Both the position numbers and the translations under genes were made by a program. A model generated the notes under the pieces. It ran no database searches. It saw only the letters and a program-made list of their open reading frames with translations, and was not told where the DNA came from. A stretch of DNA of 48,256 bases from QHCA01 sp038237645 (GTDB lineage: Bacteria; Actinomycetota; Actinomycetes; Mycobacteriales; QHCA01): positions 1-48,256 of the forward strand of contig JBBRYN010000020.1 of the NCBI GenBank assembly GCA_038237645.1, given 5' to 3'. Below are positions 41,424-48,256 of the stretch, piece after piece. How positions within the stretch are numbered: the stretch's first letter is position 1; each line of letters opens with the position of its first letter.

Positions 41424-41978
41424 TCAGGGTCGCCGTCCCATGAAGCCCAGGAACCGGTGGAGCACCGGGGCGTCGTCGGGCACCTCGACGATGTCGCCGA
41501 ACGGCATGCCCGCGCCGCGGTATTGCTCAGGCAAGGTGTCCTGGCCCCGCGCCAAGGCGGTGGTGAGCTCGTCATGGGTGAAGGGTGGCTCCTGGCCGAC
41601 GCCCTTGGCCAGGTCGCACCCGTGCGCGACGTACTCCATCAGGGTCATGTTCAGCACCACCTGGCCGGCCTCCTTGGAGCCCATCATCGCGACCTGGCGG
41701 TCGACGCCGCCGGCGCGCCAGCCGGCGATGATGTCCGTCGCGATCGCGGTGAAGTCGGCCGCGGGCTCCGGCCCGTCGTAGGCGGTCGGGTCACCGTCGA
41801 AGGTGCGACCGTTGGCGGCGGCAGCGAAGACCTGGCTCCACCCGACGAGGTGGTTGACCATGGTGCGCACGTCGTAGTCCGGACACGGCGTCGGGGCGAT
41901 CGACTGCTCCGGGGTGACCGCGCCGATGAGTTCGCGGTCCTTGACGAGCACGCTTTCGAGTATGTCGATGTCGCTCAC
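41424..41978 (-). CDS. TIGR03086 family metal-binding protein
   Basis: A 184-residue protein of the DinB-like/TIGR03086 family: TPCPDYDVRTMVNHLVGWSQVFAAAANG in the N-terminal helix bundle and MTLMEYVAHGCDLAKGVGQ, with histidines placed for a metal site. The function of the family is mostly unknown; relatives use mycothiol. The GTG at 41978 has GAGGAG upstream. It is directly followed by the phzF remnant, which suggests they were once one operon. Confidence 0.85.
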   Translation of the reverse strand: MSDIDILESVLVKDRELIGAVTPEQSIAPTPCPDYDVRTMVNHLVGWSQVFAAAANGRTFDGDPTAYDGPEPAADFTAIATDIIAGWRAGGVDRQVAMMGSKEAGQVVLNMTLMEYVAHGCDLAKGVGQEPPFTHDELTTALARGQDTLPEQYRGAGMPFGDIVEVPDDAPVLHRFLGFMGRRP

Positions 41979-42083
41979 TGGGGCTCCTCGTCCTGGACGG
42001 TCCAAGGACAATCCAAGCATGCCGCGCGGAATCACACTGGGCGCTCACCCCGCGGGAGAGCATCGAGGCGGAGTGTGCCCCGG

Positions 42084-42614
42084 CTAGCCAGGGTCAGCGC
42101 CTGACCCCGGCGCAATCGCCGCGAGCCACCGGCGGACGGCCCGCGGCGACCGGAGGCGGACGAGCCGATCACTCATGCCGGCCCGCTCGACAGCGGCCAG
42201 CACCTTCGGGCGCGAGCGTGCCGGATACGTCCAGATCCACCGCAGGAACTCCACCGAGACAGCCTCGGGGCAACCCGCGGCCACGTCGGGGCGGGTTGTC
42301 CCCCGATAGCGCCACCAGCGGCGCAGCACGCGGACGACGCAGAGCGAACGAGGGAGGTCCAGCAGGACCACAGCATCGGCCCGGGCCAGGCGCACGTCGA
42401 TCGTGCCGCTGTAGTTGCCGTCCATGACCCACCGATCGGCCGCCACCAGATCACCGACCATGTCAGCCCACTCCGCATGCGGCGTCTCCACCCAGTCGGG
42501 CCGGTGGAAGTGGCGATCCAGGTGTAGAACCGGCAGGCCCAGCCGAGCGCCGACCTCGCGGGCAGCGGTCGACTTTCCCGCGCCGCCGCTGCCGACAATC
42601 AGGATCCGCTGCAC
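42084..42614 (-). CDS. P-loop nucleotide kinase-like protein
   Basis: A 176-residue P-loop protein with Walker A GSGGAGKST at its N-terminus, the lid/nucleotide-binding LPVLHLDRHFHRPDW, and WVMDGNYSGTIDVRLARADAVVLLDLPR, as in the adenylate-kinase-like topology-modulation/FlaR group. It probably phosphorylates a small molecule or nucleotide. The GTG at 42614 is used because Walker A follows immediately (VQRILIVGSGGAGKS). It is divergent from glcD by 37 bases. Confidence 0.85.
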   Translation of the reverse strand: MQRILIVGSGGAGKSTAAREVGARLGLPVLHLDRHFHRPDWVETPHAEWADMVGDLVAADRWVMDGNYSGTIDVRLARADAVVLLDLPRSLCVVRVLRRWWRYRGTTRPDVAAGCPEAVSVEFLRWIWTYPARSRPKVLAAVERAGMSDRLVRLRSPRAVRRWLAAIAPGSGADPG

Positions 42615-42638
42615 AGAAGGGCATCCTGCCGTACGCAA

Positions 42639-42644
42639 TAGCCT
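42639..42644 (+). promoter_or_regulatory. -10 hexamer for leaderless glcD-like gene
   Basis: TAGCCT lies seven bases before the ATG at 42652, in the 37-base divergent gap. Confidence 0.55.
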
Positions 42645-42651
42645 GGCGGTC

Positions 42652-44022
42652 ATGACCGTTGTCGACGCGCTCCGGCGCGGGTTGCCCGACGCGGCGGTGG
42701 TGACCGACCCCGACCTGCTGCAGTCCTACCGCCGGGACGAGGCCGCCCTGGTGGCGGCGGGCACACCGGCCGTCGCCGTTGTCCCGCGGGAAACGCGGCA
42801 TGTGCAGGAGGTGCTGCGGGTCGCCTCGGCACACTCCGTGCCCGTGGTGACGCAAGGCGCCCGGTCCGGGCTGGCCGGGGGTGCCAACGCGATCGACGGT
42901 TGCATCGTGTTGTCGATGGTGCGGATGGACCGCATCGTCGAGATCAACGCGGCCGACCGGCTCGCGGTCGTCGAGCCCGGCGTGCTCAACGCGACTCTCT
43001 CCCGGGCCGTCGCCGACCACGGCCTGTGCTACCCGCCCGACCCGGCGAGCTGGGAGTTCTCCACCCTCGGCGGCAACATCGCCACCAACGCCGGCGGCCT
43101 GTGCTGTGTGAAGTACGGCGTGACGGGACAGTACGTGCTCGGGCTCGAGGTGGTGCTTGCCTCCGGCGAAGTGCTGCGTACCGGCCGACGCACGGTCAAG
43201 GGCGTCGCCGGCTATGACCTCACCGCGCTGGTCGTCGGGAGTGAGGGGACTCTGGGCGTGATCACCCAGGCCACCCTGGGGCTGCGGCCGGCCGGTGCCG
43301 CGGCGCTCACCCTCGCCGCGGTCTTCCCCTCGACCGCCGCGGCCGGGGCGGCGGTGAGCGCCATCATCGCCTCCGGAGCGGTGCCGGCCCTGCTGGAGAT
43401 CATCGACCGGGTCCACCTGCAGGCGATCGAGGCCTACCAGCCGATGGGCCTCGACACCACGGCCGCAGCGCTGCTGCTCGCTCAGTGCGACACCGGGTCC
43501 CAGGCGGCCGGCGACCTCGACGGCCTGGCCGCGCTCTGCACAGTGGCGGGTGCCACCGAGGTGGTCCAGGCCGCCGACGCGGGCGAGTCGGCGATGCTGC
43601 TGGCGGCCAGGCGGGCCGCCTATCCGGCGATGGAGCGGCTCGGCGCCGTCATCGTCGACGACGTCGCCGTGCCGCGCTCGCGCCTGGCCGGCCTGCTCGA
43701 CGGCGTGCAGCGGATCGGCGTCGAGTGCGGCGTCACCGTGGGCGTCATCGGCCATGCCGGTGACGGCAACATGCATCCCAACATCGTCGTGCCGCACGGC
43801 GACCAGGCAGCCCTGGACCGCGGGCGGCGTGCCTTCGACGCCATCATGCGGCTAGGGCTGGATCTCGGTGGCACGGTCACCGGGGAGCACGGCGTCGGCC
43901 TGCTCAAGCGCGGCTGGCTGGCCACCGAGATCGGCCCGGTGGGTGTGCGTATCTCCCGCGCCGTGCGGGCGGCCTTCGACCCGGCCGGGATCCTCAACCC
44001 GGACAAGGTCAGCCAGCGCTAG
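42652..44022 (+). CDS. FAD-linked oxidase, GlcD/lactate dehydrogenase type
   Basis: A 456-residue flavoprotein of the vanillyl-alcohol oxidase fold: FAD-binding PVVTQGARSGLAGGANAIDGCIVLSM, STLGGNIATNAGG and VGSEGTLGVITQATL, with the C-terminal GHAGDGNMHPNIVVPHGD and GEHGVGLLKRG typical of glycolate/D-lactate dehydrogenase. Electrons would go to quinone or a partner protein. Its TAG shares the CTAG at 44019-44022 with the opposite glpD stop. No GlcE/GlcF partners are present. Confidence 0.9.
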   Translation: MTVVDALRRGLPDAAVVTDPDLLQSYRRDEAALVAAGTPAVAVVPRETRHVQEVLRVASAHSVPVVTQGARSGLAGGANAIDGCIVLSMVRMDRIVEINAADRLAVVEPGVLNATLSRAVADHGLCYPPDPASWEFSTLGGNIATNAGGLCCVKYGVTGQYVLGLEVVLASGEVLRTGRRTVKGVAGYDLTALVVGSEGTLGVITQATLGLRPAGAAALTLAAVFPSTAAAGAAVSAIIASGAVPALLEIIDRVHLQAIEAYQPMGLDTTAAALLLAQCDTGSQAAGDLDGLAALCTVAGATEVVQAADAGESAMLLAARRAAYPAMERLGAVIVDDVAVPRSRLAGLLDGVQRIGVECGVTVGVIGHAGDGNMHPNIVVPHGDQAALDRGRRAFDAIMRLGLDLGGTVTGEHGVGLLKRGWLATEIGPVGVRISRAVRAAFDPAGILNPDKVSQR

Positions 44023-45734
44023 CCACCGCCGGTGCGCACGTCGGGCGCGCCGAGGCGGGCGGCGTCGGCGGTCCGGTCGTCGGGCTGACGCTGTGACTCC
44101 CGCTCGGCGGCGATTCTGGCCCGGTAGTGCGCCACCTCGTTGGCCTTGGTCACCGCGCCCCACCCGAGCACCTCGCCCATCAAATCCGCCGCGGGCTCGG
44201 CGGCGGCCAGGCCACGGTCTGCCGTCTCGATCGACGCCCGGGTCCGCCGGGTCAGCACGTCGACCAGGTGCAGGGCACCCTCCGCCGCCGCGGCGTAGAC
44301 CACCTCCGCGGCTAGCGTCTCGGGTGCGCCGGGCAGCGGCCGGGCCAACTCCGGCCGGCGGATCACCAGCGTCACCAGGTCGTCGACCAGCCCGCCGTAG
44401 CGCACCAGCAGGTGCTCCACCTGGGCCTCCGACAGGCCGCTCACCGTGGCCGTCCACCGCCGGCCGGCCAGCGCTGCCGGGTAGCCCTGGGCGCCGACCA
44501 GCCCGATCCGCTGGGTGCGGCTGCGCCGAGCCTTCGGTACGGCGGCGTTCACCGCGTCCCGCGCCATGATCCGGTAGGTCGTGTACTTGCCCCCGGCCAC
44601 GACGATCAGCCCCGGCAGTGGTTGCACAACCGCGTGCTCGCGGGACAGCCGCGACGACGACTCGGATTCGCCGGCCAGCAGGGGCCGCAGGCCCGCGTAC
44701 ACCCCTTCGATGTCCGTCGGCCGCAGGGGCCGGGCAAGCACGCGATTGACCTGGGTCAGCAGGTAGTCGATGTCGGTCGAGCTGGCCGCGGGGTGTGCCC
44801 GGTCCAGATCCCAGTCGGTGTCGGTCGTGCCGACGATCCAATGCCGGTACCACGGGATGACGAACAGCACCGAGGTGCCGGTGCGCAGGATCAGCCCCGT
44901 CTCGCCGTCGATGCACGGCCGCGGGACCATCAGGTGCACCCCCTTGGAGGCGCGTACCCGAAGCCCCGACTCGGCGCCCACCATCGGGCCGATGTCGTTG
45001 GCCCACACCCCGGTCGCAGCGATGACGGCCCGTGCACGGACGTCGATCTCCGTCCCGGTCTCCAGGTCGCGCACGTGCACCCCGGTGACCCGGCCGCCGC
45101 CCCTGAGCATTGACGTGGCACGCATGCTCGTGACCAGTGCAGCGCCGTAGGTCGCCGCAGTCCGGGCCAGGAACATCGTGTGCCGGGCGTCGTCGACCTG
45201 GCCGTCGTAGTACTGGATAGCACCGGTCAGGGTTTCCGGACGCAGGCCCGGCATGAGCCGCAGGGCAACCGAGCGGGACAGGTGCCGGTGCACCGGCACC
45301 CCCCGGGAGATGCCCGGAGCACTGGCCAGCAGGTCGTACAGCGCGATGCCCGCGCCGTAGTACGGCCGCTGCCACCACCGCTGCAGGGGTAGCAGGAAGG
45401 GCACCGGCCGCACCAGGTGGGGCGCGATGCGGCCCATCAGCAGCCCGCGCTCCTTCAACGCCTCGCGGACCAGGGGGAAGTCGTACTGCTCCAGGTAGCG
45501 CAGACCGCCGTGAATGAGCTTGCTGGAGCGGCTCGACGTGCCTGCCGCCCAGTCACGAGCCTCGACCAGCGCGACGGACAACCCTCGGGAGGCGGCATCG
45601 AGCGCCGCGCCCGCTCCGGTCACCCCGCCCCCGATGACGACCAGGTCGAAGTGCTCCTCCGCCAGCCGCCGAACGTCGCGGGCGCGCTGCCGCGGTCCGA
45701 GCCGACTCGCCTCGCCGCCGCGCGAAGCGGTCAC
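44019..45734 (-). CDS. glpD: Glycerol-3-phosphate dehydrogenase
   Basis: A 571-residue FAD enzyme that oxidises sn-glycerol 3-phosphate to dihydroxyacetone phosphate at the membrane. Visible: FDLVVIGGGVTGAGAALDAASRGL (dinucleotide fold), GTSSRSSKLIHGGLRYLEQYDFPLVREALKER, WYRHWIVGTTDTDWD and the C-terminal GGKYTTYRIMARDAVNAA. The GTG at 45734 is preferred because GGGGAG lies close upstream; the ATG at 45773 adds 13 residues. The C-terminus ends on the shared CTAG with glcD. Confidence 0.93.
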   Translation of the reverse strand: MTASRGGEASRLGPRQRARDVRRLAEEHFDLVVIGGGVTGAGAALDAASRGLSVALVEARDWAAGTSSRSSKLIHGGLRYLEQYDFPLVREALKERGLLMGRIAPHLVRPVPFLLPLQRWWQRPYYGAGIALYDLLASAPGISRGVPVHRHLSRSVALRLMPGLRPETLTGAIQYYDGQVDDARHTMFLARTAATYGAALVTSMRATSMLRGGGRVTGVHVRDLETGTEIDVRARAVIAATGVWANDIGPMVGAESGLRVRASKGVHLMVPRPCIDGETGLILRTGTSVLFVIPWYRHWIVGTTDTDWDLDRAHPAASSTDIDYLLTQVNRVLARPLRPTDIEGVYAGLRPLLAGESESSSRLSREHAVVQPLPGLIVVAGGKYTTYRIMARDAVNAAVPKARRSRTQRIGLVGAQGYPAALAGRRWTATVSGLSEAQVEHLLVRYGGLVDDLVTLVIRRPELARPLPGAPETLAAEVVYAAAAEGALHLVDVLTRRTRASIETADRGLAAAEPAADLMGEVLGWGAVTKANEVAHYRARIAAERESQRQPDDRTADAARLGAPDVRTGGG

Positions 45735-45811
45735 TGCTCCCCGATCTCTCGCCGCTGGGTTGACACGACCCATGATGCCCGGGCGGCCTGCCGACTCGCC
45801 ATACTTCGGCT

Positions 45812-46480
45812 GTGGACCTCCATTCCCAGTGGGTCGTCACCCTGCGGCGGGCGGGCGCCGACCGGTGCGGTGCTGCGGGCGAGGCCGGCCTGGCCGCCCA
45901 GGGCCGGGCGCTGATCGCGAGGTACGCCGAGGCCCACCGCCACTACCACACGCTGGACCACCTCGTCGCCGTGCTGTCCACTGTGGACGAGCTGGCGTCC
46001 TACACGGACTCACCCGATTTGGTCAGGCTCGCCGCGTGGTATCACGATGCGGTGTACGACCCGCTGCGCGCCGACAACGAAGAGCGCAGTGCGGCGCTCG
46101 CCCAGGCCGAGCTCGGGCCGGCCGGCCTGCCGGCCGCCACTGTGGCCCGGGTAGCCGCACTGGTCCGCGTCACCGCCGGCCACCGGAGTGGGGCGGGCGA
46201 CCGGGATGCTGCCGTGCTGTGCGACGCCGACCTCGCGGTGCTTTCCCGACCCGCGCCGGGCTACGACCGCTACGCGGCGGCGGTACGGCAGGAATACGCG
46301 CACCTGGACGACGGCACCTGGCGGGAGGGGCGGGCGGCGGTCCTGCGCGGCCTGCTCAAACTGCCCCGGCTCTTTGGTACGGCCGCCGGCCAGTCCTGGG
46401 AATCGGCGGCCCGGACCAACCTCAGCCGGGAGCTGGCGGCGCTGCACGCCGCTTCCGGCGACGCAGCCCGGCGCCGGTGA
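45812..46480 (+). CDS. HD-domain metal-dependent phosphohydrolase
   Basis: A 222-residue predicted metal-dependent hydrolase: HRHYHTLDHL, WYHDAVYDPLRADNEERSA and LCDADLAVL form the H...HD...D metal site of the HD superfamily. The GTG at 45812 follows CATACT by six bases, compatible with leaderless start. It is divergent from glpD. Its last 59 bases overlap the convergent DUF4031 gene. The substrate is unknown. Confidence 0.85.
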   Translation: MDLHSQWVVTLRRAGADRCGAAGEAGLAAQGRALIARYAEAHRHYHTLDHLVAVLSTVDELASYTDSPDLVRLAAWYHDAVYDPLRADNEERSAALAQAELGPAGLPAATVARVAALVRVTAGHRSGAGDRDAAVLCDADLAVLSRPAPGYDRYAAAVRQEYAHLDDGTWREGRAAVLRGLLKLPRLFGTAAGQSWESAARTNLSRELAALHAASGDAARRR

Positions 46481-46703
46481 GACGCGCCAGCAACTCACGT
46501 GCCGCCACCGGTTGGGCCCCCAGGGCGATGGCTTGCTCGCGGAGCGCGGCCGGCACGTCGTAATGGTCACCCTGGAAGGCGTGCCGCGGCATGCCGAGCT
46601 GCCCGGCGAAGTCGTGCAACTCCTCGTACGAGCTGTCGCTCACCAGATGCGCCCACAGCCGGCCCCGCCACGGCCAGACAGCCGGGTCGACCAGGATGCC
46701 CAC
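46422..46703 (-). CDS. DUF4031 protein
   Basis: A 93-residue protein of the DUF4031 family: GILVDPAVWPWRGRLWAHLVSD and LHDFAGQLGMPRHAFQGDHYDVPAALREQAIALGA are the family landmarks. Function unknown. The GTG at 46703 lies 9 bases after the stop of the upstream hypothetical gene, so they probably share a transcript. Its 3' end overlaps the HD hydrolase gene on the opposite strand. Confidence 0.85.
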   Translation of the reverse strand: MGILVDPAVWPWRGRLWAHLVSDSSYEELHDFAGQLGMPRHAFQGDHYDVPAALREQAIALGAQPVAARELLARLTGAGLRRRKRRAAPPAPG

Positions 46704-46712
46704 GACGGGTAG

Positions 46713-47453
46713 TCAGCGCCGCGGCGGCGGATTGACGTCATCGGAATCCCAGCTGACCCGCTGGTCGATCGACACCGGCATGACCTCGAGCACGTCGTCG
46801 TCGAGCAGCTCGTCGATGCAGGAGGCGTCGGCGCCGACGTACGTCGTCATCAGGTCCATCTCGCTGGCGACACACCACGCCCGGTCCTGCGGCCACCACA
46901 GATTGGCCAGCTGACCCAGGGGTGAGGCCTCCAGTGGCGTGGTGGCGGCGGTCAGCGCTCCACTCAGCAGGAACATATCGCGTTGGGGCAGCTTCACCTT
47001 CGGCACGCGTACCTTGCGGCTGACGAGCAGGTCGCCGTAGCCCTCCCACACCCCGAACCAGCACTCGTCCGGGGTCTTGGTGTGCGGCGCGAGCAGGGTG
47101 GTCAGCCGTGCGGCATGGGCCACGGGCAGCGAGCCGACGTGCGGCTCGACATCCCACATGCCCGGCTGCGATTCACCGTGGAAGAATTTCCAGGATCCGG
47201 TGATCCCGGTCCACTCCATGCCCGGATGAGCGACCCGGCCGTTGGCTTCGGCGATCTCGCGCCAGGTGACCGGCTCCTCGCGGCCCCCGACCAGCCGGGA
47301 GGCGGGATGAAAAACCCTCGCATAGGCCTCGAAGCCTTCGGGGACCACCGAGCCGACCCCGTGTTCGAAGTCGCGGACCCGCTCGACGATCCAGTCCGCC
47401 GGAGAGGTGTTGCGGACCAGCATCAGGTCACCAACGACCAGATCGCGCCCCAT
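46713..47453 (-). CDS. Conserved hypothetical protein
   Basis: A protein of about 246 residues without a domain I can name. Distinct segments are LMLVRNTSPADWIVERVRDFEHGVGSVVPEGFEAYARVF, MEWTGITGSWKFFHGESQPGMW and CWFGVWEGYGDL. It is acidic, tryptophan-rich and soluble. The start is uncertain: ATG at 47453 is used, GTG at 47513 and ATG at 47423 are alternatives. It is first in a pair with DUF4031. Confidence 0.7.
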   Translation of the reverse strand: MGRDLVVGDLMLVRNTSPADWIVERVRDFEHGVGSVVPEGFEAYARVFHPASRLVGGREEPVTWREIAEANGRVAHPGMEWTGITGSWKFFHGESQPGMWDVEPHVGSLPVAHAARLTTLLAPHTKTPDECWFGVWEGYGDLLVSRKVRVPKVKLPQRDMFLLSGALTAATTPLEASPLGQLANLWWPQDRAWCVASEMDLMTTYVGADASCIDELLDDDVLEVMPVSIDQRVSWDSDDVNPPPRR

Positions 47454-47661
47454 GCCGTATAGGTTGTCGGCCCACCGCTCGCCTGTCGAGCCAAACGCCG
47501 CTATTGGTGGCACTGCCGGCGACCCGATCCGACCCGATCCGGTCGCCTCCCCTCCCCGGCAAGTTCCAGGAAGACGTCGCCCCCCCAGCCCGGCAGCGAC
47601 TACCTCCCGGAAATGGCGGGGTGCGTGCAGGGAGCCCAGCGCAGGGTCCGGCGACGCCGAA

Positions 47662-47691
47662 GGGGCGGCCCCGCCGTAGCGGGACCGCCCC
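47662..47691 (-). terminator. groEL terminator hairpin
   Basis: A 13-bp stem with one mismatch (arms at 47662-47674 and 47679-47691, loop of four bases) lies 20 bases after the groEL stop on the minus strand. No U-tract follows, as is usual for GC-rich actinobacterial terminators. Confidence 0.75.
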
Positions 47692-47711
47692 TGTCGTCGG
47701 CGTATCGAGGA

Positions 47712-48256
47712 CTAGAAGTCCATGTCCCCCATGCCGCCACCGGCACCGGCGCCGGCTCCGGCCGACTGCTTCTCCGGCTTGTCGGCGATGACGGCCTCCG
47801 TCGTCAGGAAGAGCGCCGCGATGGAGGCGGCGTTCTGCAGCGCCGAGCGGGTGACCTTGGCCGGGTCGATGATGCCGACCTTGATCATGTCGACGTATTC
47901 ACCGGTCTCGGCGTTGAGGCCCCAACCGGTGTCCAGGCCACGGACCTTCTCGGCCACGACGCCACCCTCGAGACCGGCGTTGATCGCGATCTGCTTGAGC
48001 GGGGCCTCCAGGGCGACCCGGACGATGTTGGCTCCGGTCGCCTCGTCGCCTTCGAGGTCGAGCTTGTCGAAGGCCTTGGCGCCGGCCTGCAGCAGCGCCA
48101 CGCCACCGCCGGCGACGATGCCCTCCTCGACGGCAGCCTTCGCGTTGCGAACGGCGTCCTCGATGCGGTGCTTGCGCTCCTTGAGCTCGACCTCCGTGGC
48201 CGCGCCGGCCTTGATGACGGCGACGCCACCAGCCAGCTTGGCCAGCCGCTCCTGCA
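47712..48256 (-). CDS. groEL: Chaperonin GroEL, C-terminal part
   Basis: The last 181 residues or so of a 60-kDa chaperonin; the rest lies beyond the window's right edge. LAGGVAVIKAGAATEVELKERKHRIEDA and GIVAGGGVALLQA are hallmark stretches of the ATP-binding equatorial domain, and AEKVRGLDTGWGLNAETGEYVDMI is near the end. The tail is glycine/alanine/methionine-rich and ends GGGMGDMDF. This is the housekeeping GroEL2 (Hsp65) type, since the histidine-rich tail of GroEL1 is absent. No groES is visible in the window. Confidence 0.97.
   Translation of the reverse strand, partial: QERLAKLAGGVAVIKAGAATEVELKERKHRIEDAVRNAKAAVEEGIVAGGGVALLQAGAKAFDKLDLEGDEATGANIVRVALEAPLKQIAINAGLEGGVVAEKVRGLDTGWGLNAETGEYVDMIKVGIIDPAKVTRSALQNAASIAALFLTTEAVIADKPEKQSAGAGAGAGGGMGDMDF

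Noticed and set aside
1..48256. tRNA, rRNA, riboswitch or transposon genes
   Set aside because: I saw no cloverleaf-like conserved arms, rRNA signatures, transposase motifs or known riboswitch patterns; small RNAs cannot be excluded by eye.

Overview
The window is typical chromosomal DNA of a high-GC actinobacterium. Genes are tightly packed, GTG starts are common, and many genes start without a leader, with a TANNNT -10 hexamer 6-7 bases before the start codon. Gene pairs often overlap through ATGA or GTGA. Several genes are actinobacterial hallmarks: SepH, DUF3027, DUF2530, DUF2771, bacterial XPB with its Helicase_C_3 partner, a cold-shock protein with a C-terminal extension, and a mycothiol-type MDMPI protein. 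A sporichthyal/frankial/nakamurellal-type lineage is possible, but I cannot fix the genus from sequence alone.

Layout. (1) 1-2055 is a compositionally distinct, lower-GC minus-strand module: a dual-OB (DuOB) protein, an intact DUF488 protein and a C-terminally truncated second DUF488. (2) 2056-4016 holds an Ada-AlkA fusion overlapping ogt (alkylation repair). (3) 4017-5472 is a gene graveyard where an isochorismatase-like gene and a GlxA-type regulator are joined and broken. (4) 5658-10277 has two MFS exporters, a 51-bp tandem repeat, a VapB-like orphan, a membrane protein and the uracil-DNA cross-linking protein UdgX. (5) 10274-14312 is a core block: pdxH, citrate synthase, serC (with twin 17-bp palindromes upstream) and sepH. 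(6) 14348-17348 has small enzymes, an aldo/keto reductase and a CPBP protease. (7) 17463-20999 is a four-gene overlapping operon: ABC ATPase, ABC-2 permease, histidine kinase and NarL/LuxR regulator. (8) 21064-24074 has a 2H phosphoesterase and a MarR-MFS-MDMPI operon.

(9) 24162-34819 is a second core block: DUF2530, a large sacsin/HSP90-type ATPase with DUF3027, MFS + DUF2771 lipoprotein, alpha/beta hydrolase, cold-shock protein overlapping a deaminase-like gene, LarE and an acyl-CoA synthetase. (10) 34917-40792 carries the Helicase_C_3 protein and XPB helicase, separated by a divergent MarR/cupin pair and an ankyrin protein. (11) 40896-48256 has a decayed phzF, a TIGR03086 protein, a P-loop kinase, glcD and glpD meeting at one shared CTAG, an HD hydrolase, DUF4031, a conserved hypothetical and the 3' end of groEL.

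Themes. DNA repair genes recur (Ada-AlkA, Ogt, UdgX, XPB/Helicase_C_3). The DuOB/DUF488 module looks foreign and is the best candidate for an under-described system, because DUF488-clade proteins have been predicted to process nucleic-acid or nucleotide ends in conflict settings. Much of the rest is conserved actinobacterial chromosome, with local decay (glxA/isochorismatase, phzF, second DUF488). I found no rRNA, tRNA, CRISPR array, transposase or integrase.
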